DNA of 64,000 nucleotides from the NCBI GenBank assembly GCA_020226215.1, contig CM035236.1, positions 7,631,001 through 7,695,000 on the forward strand, written 5' to 3'. The notes below the pieces were generated by a model. The model saw only the letters and a list, made by a program, of their open reading frames with translations, was not told where the DNA came from and ran no database searches. This DNA is from Sindora glabra. Its lineage: Eukaryota; Streptophyta; Magnoliopsida; Fabales; Fabaceae. How positions within the stretch are numbered: the stretch's first letter is position 1; each line of letters opens with the position of its first letter. This document shows, piece after piece, positions 12,701 to 23,464 of this stretch. The position numbers and the translations under genes are program-made.

Positions 12701-15505
12701 TAATTTATTTATTAACTAGACGTCATTTATCTATTAATTTGGAGTTTTTTGTTGGTGTTATAATTTTCAAATGAAATGGTAACATTGTCTACTTTGTTAG
12801 TTGGTTGTTAATTAAACTTAATTTATTCATTTATTTATGATTTTTTATTAGTGTTATTATTTTGAAATGAAAGAGTAACATGATACTGTCACAAGAACAA
12901 ACTGTAACATGCTATTATTTGATAATTTGGTTTGTCACTAGTCTTGATTTATTCATTTATATTAAAATTTTAGTTGGTATTACTATTTTGAAATCAATCA
13001 GAAATATGTTACTGTTTGAAAATAAATAATAACATGTTATTATTTAGTAATTTGATTGTTAATTAGACTTGATTTATTCATTTGTTTGGTATTTTTGGTT
13101 GGTGTTACTATTTTGAAATAAAATATTAACATATTATTATCTGGAGAACAAATAGTAATATCCTGTTACTAGGCAATATGGTTGTTAATTAGACTTAATT
13201 TATCTAATTATTTAGAATTTTTTATTGAGATTACTATTTTAAAACAGAATAATAATATTCTTTTCTTTGGCAATTTAGTCGTTAATTTGATTTAATTTAT
13301 TCATTTATTTATAATTTTTAATTAGTGTGACTATTTTGAAACAAAGTAGTAACATGATACTATCTAGAGAACAGATAATAACATATTGTTATTTAGTAAT
13401 TTTATTATTAACTAGACTTAATTTATCCATTTATTTAGAATTCTTAGTTGGCATTATTATTTTGAATTAAAATAGTAATATGTTATTATCTAAAGAACAA
13501 AGAGTAATATGTTATTATTTTTGAATGTGGTTGTAAACTAGACTTAATTTATCTATTTATTTGGTATTTTTAGTTTGTGTTACTGCTTTTAAAAATTTAT
13601 CCATTTATTTGGTGTTTTTGGTTTGCGCTACTGCTTTGAAATGAAACAATGACATGTTACTATCTGGAGAACAAATAATATCATACCCTTCTTTAACAGT
13701 TTAGTTATTAAATAGACTAATTTATCTATTGTTTTGGATGGTGTTACTATTTTGAAATGAAATAATAACATATTACAATTTGGAGAATAAATAGTAACAT
13801 GTTATTATTTGACAATTTACTTGTTAATTTGACTTAATTTATCCATTTATCACGGGTTTTTGGTTGATGTTATATTTTTGAAACTAAATAGTAACATATT
13901 ATTATTTGGAGAATAAATAGTAATATGCTATTGTTTGACAATTTGGTTGTTAATTAGAATTGTCTTATCCATTTATTTTTTATTTTTGTTTGATGTTACT
14001 GATTTGAAACGAAACAGTAACATGTTACTTTTGAAGATCATATGGTAACATGCTGTTATTAGGTAATTATTTGTTAACTAGATTTAATTTATCCACTTAT
14101 TTAGAGTTTATGATTGGTGTTATTAATTTGAAAGGTAACAGTAATTAGTAATATGTTTCTATCTAAAGAATAAATAGTAACATACTATTATTTTTCAATG
14201 TAATTGTTAACTAAAATTGATTTATACAATTATTTAGGGTTTTTGTTTAATGTTATTGTTTTGAAATGAAATAGTAACATGCTCTTGTCTAAAAAACATA
14301 CAATAATATGCTGTTATTAAGCAATTTGATTGTTAATTAGACTTAATTTATTAGAGACTTTTGGTTATTGTTATTATTTTGAAATAAAATAATAACATGT
14401 TATAGTCTTAAGAATAAATAGTAATATGTTATTATTTGATAATTTAGTTATTAATTAGACTTGATTTATCCATTTATTTAGAATTTTTAATTAGTGTTAT
14501 TATTTTGAAATGAAACGTAACATGTTATTTTCTAGAGAACAAATAGTACCATGTTATTATTTGAAAATATGACTGTTAATTAGACTTAATTTATGCATTT
14601 ATTTGTGATTTTTTTATTAGTGTTATTGTTTTAAAATGAAACAGTAACATGTTACTATTTGGAGAACAAAGAGTAACATATTTTTATTTAGCAATTTAGT
14701 TACTTACTAGAATTAATTAATCTATTTATTTGAGATTTTTTATTGGTATTATTATTTTAAAATGAAACAGTAACAAGTTACTGTCCTGCGAACAAACAGT
14801 AAAATACTATTATTCGGCAGTTTGGTTGTTAACTAAACTTAATTTATCTATTTATTTGAGATTTTTGGTTACTGTTACTATTTTGAAATGAAATAGCAAC
14901 ATATTATTGTTTGTTCTACATATTATTGTTTGAAGAACAAACAATAATATGCTTTTATATGGCAATTTGATTGTTAAGTAGACTTAATTTATCCATTTAT
15001 TTAGAATTTTTAGTTAGTATTACTATTTTGAAACAAAACAATAATATATTACTATTTGGAGAATAAACAGTAACATATTATTATTTAGAGAATAAATAGT
15101 AACATGCTATTATTTAGTAATTTGATTGATAACTAGACTTAATTTATCCATTTATTTAGAATTTTTAGTTGATGTTATTGTTTTGAAATGAAATAGCAAC
15201 ATATTATTATTTGAAGAAAAAATAATAACATGCTATTATTTTGTAATTTATTTATTAAGTAGACCTTATTTATCAATTTATTTTAGGTTTTATTGGTGTT
15301 ACTATTTTAAAATGAAATAGTAACATATTATTGTGCGGAGAACAAACTGTAATATGCTATTATTTGATAATTTGGTTATTAATTAGACTTAATTTTTTCA
15401 TTTATTTAGGAATTTTGGTTAGTGTTATTGTTTTGAAATGAAATAAAAATATGTTACATTTTAGAGAATAAATAATAACATGCTATTATTTAATAATTTA
15501 TTTAT
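9798..15505. repeat. Satellite array block 1, about 126-bp hairpin monomer
   Basis: This is the left edge and first 5.7 kb of the array. Each monomer runs: ACTTGATTTATCCATTTATT, a linker TTTTTAGTTAG, one to three 29-bp hairpin modules (TGTTACTATTT, 7-nt loop, AAATAGTAACA), then TGCTATTATTTGGCAATTTG and GTTGTTAATTAG. The first recognisable unit is at about 9820 (TTAGTTATTAATTAGACTTA). Monomers are diverged, differing mostly by A/G, C/T and small indels. A three-module monomer of 155 bp lies at 14982-15136, and an abnormally short one of about 71 bp at 12146-12216. The block ends at the target site TTTAT of element A1. No reading frame is conserved between monomers, so it is not coding. Confidence 0.97.
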
Positions 15506-18326
15506 TATCTTGACTTAATTTTAGGTATCATGATCAGCGTAAAGACATCTAACTGGTATCTAACCAACTAGACATCTTTACAAACCTGTAAGAAACTATA
15601 TTTGACTATTTTATAATAAAAAAGGAATATATGATAGCATCAAATAATATAAGTAAAGTAAATTATATTGCACGTGTAATGGAAAGTTAATCTATAATAT
15701 TAATATATGGTAGCATAACAAAATTATTTTGTAATACACATAGACTTTAACTATATAGTGAATGACTCAAAATAATAATTTTTGTCACACTATGCCCCAT
15801 GAAGATCAGAAGATTTTATGTAGTATATCAATCCTCCATTGGAGCTCCTTATTCTTTATCTGTAAAAGAAAATAACGTCAAAAAAGAATGAGTATGTAAA
15901 ATACTCAGTGAGTAGTTACTCAATCTTTATCATATGATTTTCCCTGATCAATTTTCTTTAATACAAATTTAGGAAGATTAGATAAATTCCATATACTTAG
16001 CTTTATTCACATTTAATATCTACCGCCTATCATAGGCATTATGTATTAATATTACATCAATAAAAATGACAGTATGGTATACATGTTTTCTCCCTATTTC
16101 TTCGAGTTAACCTTATCCCACTCGCCTCTAACCTTTTCCCTCTACTTCTTACCATCCCTTTCCTTTCTCTAGAATGATGCTACAAGCTATAGGTCAATCT
16201 CCTTCACATGTATCAAGTAACGCAAATGAGCCTTTGTAAGTTTTTTGTGCCAATTAAAGCAAAATCATGTCAATCCATTCATAACAAAGATATGATCAAT
16301 ACTAACTAGTCATTAGCCACCTAATTAATTTTCCTTAATCAATGTAACAAGTGTAGATTTTAAATTTAACATTAAAAATTGTAATTATTGCACATTTTCA
16401 TAATGTATCACAACTTCAATACATTGAACATTTCACAACTCAATCTAATCTATCATTATATTCTATACCATTAAAGAACATCCAAATAATTACAATAATT
16501 CAACATATTGTTCTAATCATATTCTAATATCATCACAATGTATTTCTAAGAATTAAATATTTAGTGTATTTCACAAATATTAAATCAACAGTACTGTTCA
16601 AGTGCAGATTTTCAGAACAAGGCAGCAGAGGGTGTATTACAACAAGAGACCTTTTATGACTTCTAAAACATCTCCAAAATTTCTTAAGTAAATATATGAT
16701 ATTTCCAACATGTTAATTGACAAATATGAACCCTTAGGTTTCATAATTAATCAATATAATCTGCCCAGAAAATTCGTAGATGAGGCCTTTCCAAATCAGT
16801 TCCAGTATTGGACAACACTAGAGTTCTGAAATCTAAGGATTTATTTGATTAAGCAAATGAACTTTAATTACCATGAAATTTTGCCAAAATTTGACCAACA
16901 TATTGAAGGGTTTCCATAAATTTTTGAATAATTTTTCAACACTTGTAAGGGCATCAATTAATTCAATTATAGAAGCAAAAACTATTAATGTCCTGTCTTA
17001 GCTGAACAGGACCTATACACATATAAGACCCTGTTTCATGTTTCTAAAAATGTCCAGAAATTCCCAATAAATTATAGATGATTCCTAACATAATAAGGAA
17101 CCCTAAAATATCTAGAATCAAATTTTTAAAGACTCCTATGAGTTTCACCAAATTAAGTATCTCATTTTGAATTTTCCTAGATTTTTAGAAAGTTATCAGC
17201 ATACACCAATGTAACAATTTTTGCATGAAGGCTTATTCTAAGGCCATTCAATTTCATTACTAGCCTTTCTCCCAACTTAATTACACTCCAATAACATTAA
17301 AATGCATATCCAACCATAAAATTTCAGAACCATGCCTCCACACATGACCGCACACAAACAACTTATAAATTGATAATTTAATCACCCAATCTAACATGCT
17401 ATTGGAATAAAATTCACAAGGGAAACAAGTGAGTTGCCACTCACCTCTGAACTTTTATATTTCAAAGCTTTAAGTTGCTCCCTAAATGATAGAGTTTCTG
17501 ATTTGAAGAAGAAGAAGATGAGAGTCCCAAGTTTTGATGATTTCTCCTAGCAATTCAAGCAAGCAAGTAGCAAGAACTTGAAATTTTATAGTTAATTGGT
17601 CTTATTTGTGTACTTGGTTATGTTAAAAGCTTGAAAAAAACCTCCTATGGTAGTTGCAATTTCTTTGCAAATGAGGGGCAAGAAGAGCTGAATGGAGTTT
17701 TCTCAAGGTTTTTAGGGTTTTCTACAACTTTTAAGAAAATGGGTCTTTTTTACAATTTATCCTAATATCCATAAACTTTTTTTTATACTTTTCTTGTTGT
17801 TTCGCAGCAGCTAAGGATGAAATTTTCTGGGATCTCCTCAACCTAAAATTTTCCAAAATTAATATAAAAAGAATGGGCCAAAATTCAAATTTTTTAAAAA
17901 ATTATAATTTGACCCCAAATCTTTTCAAAATTTCACTTTTTCCTAAAATTCTTTAGCCAATTTTCAATTTAGTCCTTGGATTTAATTTGGGCTTATTACA
18001 AAACATATCAATCATTCCAAAAGGAATTTTAATGATCCAAATCGATCTATATCAATTTCGGACTTATTTTACTGAATTTCGGCTTACCCCGGCCCTTTAA
18101 AATTGAATTGGGCTCTATCGAAATTCCTTTAATTTTTTGAGTACATTTCTAACAATATTTTAACTTAAGTTTTATCTCTATCAATATTTCAAAGGGTTTG
18201 AAAAACTTCCCAGAAGATTACCCATCACAAAAATTTTCTTGAGCTGAGTACGTTTAACTAAGAAGTGTTAATTTACTTTGATATCTTAAGAGTAGTTCTT
18301 AGAAAACGTCTCTTAGGGATATTACA
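15506..18326 (-). mobile_element. Element A1: LTR-like insertion, probably a solo LTR
   Basis: A 2,821-bp unit inserted in the satellite. The 5-bp target TTTAT is duplicated at 15501-15505 and 18327-18331, and the satellite continues in phase across it. It matches element A2 over its whole length apart from the insertion in A2. Its left end, TATCTTGACT, is a decayed form of A2's TGTCACGACC; its right end is GGGATATTACA. Read on the minus strand it runs TGTAATATCCC ... GTGACA-like, the layout of a known class of long plant LTRs often assigned to Ty3/Gypsy, hence the strand given. No gag-pol frame, primer-binding site or second LTR is visible. Solo LTR is the simplest reading; a non-autonomous LTR element cannot be excluded. 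Confidence 0.88.
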
Positions 18327-18759
18327 TTTATTAACTAAACTTGATTTATCTATTTATTTAAAATTTTTAGTTGGTGTTACTATCCTTAAATGAAATAGAA
18401 ATATGTTTTTGTTCAGAGAACAAATAATAATATGCTATTATTTGACAATTTAGTTATTAATTAGGCTTTTTTATCCATTTATTTACGATTTTTAGTTGGT
18501 GTTATTGTCTTGAAACGAAACAGTAACATGTTACAATTTGGAGAACAAATAGTAACATTTTGTTATTTTACAATTTGGTTCATAATTAGAAATTATTTTT
18601 TCATTTTTTTAGGTTTTTGGTTGGTGTTATTATTTTGGAACGAATTAGTAACATATTACTATCTAGAGAACAAATGGTAACATACTATTATTTGATAATT
18701 TGATTGTTAATTAGACTTGATTTATACATTTATTTATAGTTTCTAGATAGTATCACTAT
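18327..18759. repeat. Satellite array block 2
   Basis: About 430 bp (three to four monomers) of the same hairpin satellite, stranded between elements A1 and B1. Unit markers such as CTTGATTTATCTATTTATTT and GAAACAGTAACATGTTAC are present. It continues in phase with block 1 on the left and block 3 on the right once the insertions are removed. Confidence 0.95.
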
Positions 18760-19510
18760 TATTGGTGTGTGTCTTAGAAGTCAATCATAAGATGATTATA
18801 ATAATGCATAATGTATTATATTTTATTTTTAGTAATACAATTATTATATTTTATTTTATTTTATTTTGGCATAAATTATAACTTAAATATAGTAATTATC
18901 CCTAGAATAGCTTTGCTATTCCTAAAATATCTATAGTTGAATATTATTGCAAAAAGGGATAACAATAATACATTAAGACTATCATGTATAGGTGATTGAT
19001 GATTATGAATTATGGATATATGATATCAAATCAATACATGAGTACATTGTTAGTGAACAAATGTACTAGACTGACCCATTGTGAGAATACTATATGGATA
19101 GGCATGTGTCATTAGTTATTCTCATATAACCACAATGCACGTAATTCTTGATGCGATTGGGAGCTAAACAAGTGCAGCGGGATAAATTGATCCCAACCAA
19201 TGGATCCATGTAAAACATTAAATTAGAATAAGGATTCATTCAATAGATTCATTCAATACCTTTAATGATGACTTAAGAACTTAGTCGTTGATTATCTCTT
19301 CAGCTTCCTATTGGCCGAAGACTCCGAGGTATCCACACGAACCCGCGAATCACCGATGAACGTCCACATGAACACCAGTTGGAATTGTTCTCTTTTACCT
19401 CGTAGTGCTAGGTACACTTTTTTTAAAAGTTTTTGGTGTAGGAAAGGTGCTAGGATTTTTCTATACTTGGGATGCGTGAATAATCAATCTTTATTATTAT
19501 CCAACAAGTC

Positions 19511-19520
19511 TATTTAAATA
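19511..19520 (-). promoter_or_regulatory. TATA-like box of element C1
   Basis: TATTTAAATA lies in the middle of the LTR, where a promoter would be expected. The same sequence is kept in C2 at 54076-54085. It is AT-rich and palindromic, so the call rests mainly on conserved position. Confidence 0.4.
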
Positions 19521-19904
19521 AATGCATAGAAAACTCTAACTAATTAGACTTTGTTCCATGTATAATTATGAGCTTATTATTGGGCCTTATAATTATAATA
19601 TGGAATTCCTAAATATTAGGTCCAAATAATTTGGTCCATTAATTCCAAATCTACTAGGCTCTAAGTGTGCGACCTTAAAAGCTCTCATTACGTTGGCAAT
19701 GATTATTAATCATATTAATGATCATAAACAATGAGCGGTGTCTAGTAACACATCATTGTTACCTAAGTAATGAGAAAGTTGATGATTTGATTAAACCTTT
19801 ACACATGGTCATCATCTATGTCTTTTTGTCATAAACATCTAGATTGAGCGCAAGACATGGACTGTGTTATTCCTGTATCGCCCAATCTTGAGGTTTCTTG
19901 ATCT

Positions 19905-20388
19905 GTAAGTAAGCTAATTGAAGCAAATGTAATTGATATCCCATGTCAATTCATATGAGCATGGCCATTCATTTTCTCAGCTTTACTTAATTAAGGGGCC
20001 TACAAATGTTACTCCGTTATATAGGAGGGACAAATTCCATCTTAATCACATAAATCCTTCCACATGATATGTGACATATCCAATAACTACCCTTGCATTC
20101 ACTCAACCATGAGTGACATAGAATAGTATCAAAATATGAAGCAAATGTAAGTAAGCTAATTGAAGCAAATGTAATTGATATCCCATGTCAATTCATCTGA
20201 GCACGGCCATTCATTTTCTCAGCTTTACTTAATCAAGGGGCCTACAAATGTTACTCCGTTATATAGGAGGGACAAATTCCATCTTGATCACATAAATCCT
20301 TCCACATGATATGTGACATATCCAATAACTACCCTTGCATTCACTCAACCATGAGTGACATAGAATAGTATCAAAATATGAAACTTAT
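19905..20388. repeat. 242-bp tandem duplication inside C1
   Basis: Two head-to-tail copies, 19905-20146 and 20147-20388, each starting GTAAGTAAGCTAATTG. I count about four substitutions between them, so the duplication is young relative to the C1/C2 divergence. The word GCAAATGTAA occurs at the junction and inside each copy and may have mediated the event. C2 has a single copy. Confidence 0.93.
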
Positions 20389-21416
20389 AGGTAGGGAACT
20401 TTGGCGATATTAAGTCAAAGGACCATATTAATAATGATCACTAAGAATCGCTCATGACACTCATATAGTGATCCATGTAGTGTTCTGAGGATGGGTCGGT
20501 CCAGTATACAAGTTCTCTAACTTGTACTCATGTGTAAACTTAATATCCTATATAAGTTACCACACATGCTAGTCTTAACATATCAAAGCAACCTAATCCA
20601 TAATGATATATGACTAGGGACATTTAAGAATACAATTATTCTAAGGTTATTATCATAATTAAATATATTATGCAAATAATATATATAAATATAATAATTA
20701 AAATTACCATTAAAATAACATGATTCAATTTTACAATCATCAATATGATTAGTTTTAGGGCATATACACTAACAATTCTTTGACCTGAAGTCACTACGGT
20801 TCCCTACATGAGGGGTCACTCACTTTGATGCCATCCTATGTCACTTTTAATCGGGATGACATGTAGGGCGTTGATTGGGTATGTCACGAATTATGTAGAG
20901 GGAAATAAGAGATATAGATGGGATTCTGTTACTCCTGTATAAAGGAGAGATATCCTTGGGCCCCTTAATTGAGTGAGACTTAGAAATGCATGACCATACT
21001 CAAATGGATCAATATGTGATATTGATAATTTGTTTTAAGTCTACTCAGTATCAAGAAATATAAATTCAATATTAACGAGGATGACACACTTCATGCCTCC
21101 AGTTTGATTTGAATATTATTACAAAAGAGATTATGATGCAAAGTGTTGATCACACATTAGGTGGATGTCGAATCACAGACATTCTTACTACTTGAGTAGT
21201 AGTGATGTATTGCTAAATACTGCTAATTGTCTATGGTCAAATGATGTGTTATTGTCAATGTAGTAAGAATCTATAGGATCACATAAAAAGAGTAAGAATG
21301 AGATAGTAATTACTTAATTTTTAGTCAGACTAAAAACTTATTAATTGGACTTGTTATTATATATATGTTATATATATTATTAAAGTAATAATATATATAT
21401 TATCTACGTATTATAT

Positions 21417-23019
21417 TGATTGCGACTGTCAAACCAGCTAAATTAAAATTACTGATTTGTAAGAAATTTTGTAGCAAAACAGTGCGAACCAGGTTGAATC
21501 TCTAGAGACCCTTTTTAATCAGTCCTTTATGCTTACTTACTAATTATGTTTATGATGTGAAATTATATTGAAATACCTAAGAAAAATAGGATGCCAACTA
21601 CTTATGCAAATAATCAAACACGGAATGTGCAAACTTTAAACTAATGTAGAATGCAAAATAATCATGTAGTGCAAAATAAATGTAGAACCAGATTGGGAGA
21701 AAGGGCTTCCAAGTTGAAAACAAGTAGAAAATAACAAGAAAAGATCAACAATAGAATTAACAAAGCAGTAGTAGTTTAAACAAGGAATATCAATGAATAA
21801 AAATAACTAATCTAAGGAATTCAAGGTCTCTTTAGAGGATTAATCATAGATCACTATAAATTGAATTTTTACAATTGATTATTTAAATTTGAATTATCCA
21901 AAATTCCTGTAATAATTTATAAACTCTAGGCTAGATAATCATCTAGGGTCTGATTAATTAAGATTAACAAAGTTAAATAATCATGATTACCCCTAAGTTT
22001 GATCAAAACCAATTTAAAGATAGAGTTAAGCTAAATTAAATGGATTAACTTAAAATCCTAAACCGTCCATTCATCCCTTTTTCTCACATAAATAATTATG
22101 ATTAATCAACCAAAATTCACTACCAATTCCAAATCTTGAACCTTAGAATTGAATCAAGATTATATCAAATTAACATTCAAACTAACCAACTCATGTAAAT
22201 CAGAAAAAAAAATGAAGAAAAAGAGAAATCAATTACAAATATCACCATATGGTTCAAGATCTCATAATCCAAGAGGACAAGAGCCTTAAAATTCCTCGAA
22301 TCAACTCAGAGGGAATTAGCCTTCCATTGAAAAGAGAAAACACAATAAAAATTCAGAGAGTTTACAAAACTATTTATCTATTTTCATTCTGATTTGCCCC
22401 CTGACTATTAACAACCTCTGAAGCATAATTAAGAATGGGACTTAACCATAAACTTATAGCTTAGTGTAATCTACCCCCGAAATTTCAGCCTAATTCGACA
22501 TTCCTAACTTAAGTTATAGCTAAAATACTATAGACAACTCAATCTAGTCCAAGTTGACGTAATCAGCCATCAGTCTATCTTTTTTAGCCTTCAAAATGAA
22601 TTGGTTTCTTCAAAAAGGCTTCAATGAGGTATGGATATTAGGGAATAACTGGACTTGGCCCTGCATCAATTGGATACTTAGAGCTTTATATATGAATTAA
22701 TCTTTGCAATAAGGTCAGGTTTGGATCAAAATAGCAACATTAGCTAACTTTGTGCTTACTTTTGACCTCTAAGATGGCAGAACTAGGATTTTAAATAAAC
22801 TATAAAGTTATGGGAATTTTTCTTAACTTTCCAACAATATCAGGATCGTCCAAATTCGACATTCAAAGCTCAAGTTATGATAAAAAAACTAAAATAGTAC
22901 CAAAAAATTCAGCATTAAGCCTAAAATTCAATCAAGTTCAAATTAATGCAATTAATCTTAATTCATCCTAAGAGGCTTAAATATGATAAAAAAATATTAA
23001 TAAAATATTATTCATATCA
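21417..23019. mobile_element. Element D nested in B1, LTR-like
   Basis: A 1,603-bp stretch absent from B2, from TGATTGCGACTGTC to TATTCATATCA, giving TG...CA ends. The 5-bp target TATAT occurs at 21412-21416 and 23020-23024, but this lies in an AT repeat, so the duplication is weak evidence by itself. The main support is that B1 and B2 align on both sides and B2 lacks the segment. Near the left end it has AAACAGTGCGAACCAGGTTGAATC, a type of word common in plant LTR sequence (inference). Orientation and superfamily are undetermined, and no coding sequence is visible. Confidence 0.7.
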
Positions 23020-23048
23020 TATATATTTTATTATATTATGTGATATTA

Positions 23049-23071
23049 TCTGATATTAAAGTAATATCAGA
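23049..23071. repeat. Perfect inverted repeat in element B1
   Basis: TCTGATATTA and TAATATCAGA separated by AAG. A near-identical hairpin with one mismatch is kept at the matching place in B2 (58014-58040). It lies about 215 bp upstream of the TATA box. Confidence 0.8.
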
Positions 23072-23287
23072 TTATTATATAATTTAATATTAGATAATTA
23101 TATTATGAGATAATATTATTATTTGATAATATTTAGTTATTAATATTAAATTAATATTAAATAACTAATAGATAAATTCTATCTCTCCTCATTCTCATTT
23201 ATTAGCGATAAGGTGTTAGTGGTTAAGTAGGATTAAGTTAGTTGCAATTTTCCTAGTATGACTAGGAAAGATACATGTCTTTAGCTA

Positions 23288-23298
23288 TATATAAAAGG
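23288..23298 (+). promoter_or_regulatory. TATA box of element B1
   Basis: TATATAAAAGG, about 180 bp before the site where E is inserted. B2 has CTATAAAAAGGGG at the matching place, so the box is shared by both copies of the family and probably marked the LTR transcription start. Confidence 0.6.
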
Positions 23299-23464
23299 CA
23301 TAAGGACATCATTAAAGAGACATAAAAATAAGAAAATTTGCCACTAGAAAAATCAGACAATATCCTTCCTTCTTACTTAGAGAGATGAATCCTAGTAGAT
23401 TCATAGAGGTTAAAAAGTTACAATTTGTTTTCTGTGGAAATTGTAGAGGCACTATTACCTGATT

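Larger units (their letters stand above)
19149..20774 (-). mobile_element. Element C1 nested in B1, LTR-like, minus strand
   Basis: A 1,626-bp unit from TGATGCGATTGG to ATACACTAACA, with the 5-bp target ATTCT at 19144-19148 and 20775-20779. Read on the minus strand it begins TGTTAGTGTATATGCCCTA and shares ordered words with B: CCTAGTCA, TTAAGACTAGCATGT, and a GTACTGGACTGACCC-like box (GTATACTGGACCGACCC in C). C and B therefore look like related LTR families, with C inserted antisense to its host. It ends on the minus strand with a CCCGCTGCACTTG motif, as plant Copia LTRs often do. It carries an internal 242-bp tandem duplication missing from C2. The 68-codon open frame at 19311-19517 runs antisense to the LTR and is not considered a gene. 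Confidence 0.88.

Noticed and set aside
15506..18326. Complete retrotransposon with its own gag-pol
   Set aside because: The unit is the size of a long LTR, lacks any long frame on either strand, and has no second terminal repeat within the flanking target duplications.
19311..19517. Frame with STRTRESPMNVHMNTSWNCS, similar to a frame at 53851-54045
   Set aside because: The similarity comes from C1 and C2 being copies of one element. The frame runs antisense to the LTR and lies in its leader region. Two copies are too few to show selection on the protein.
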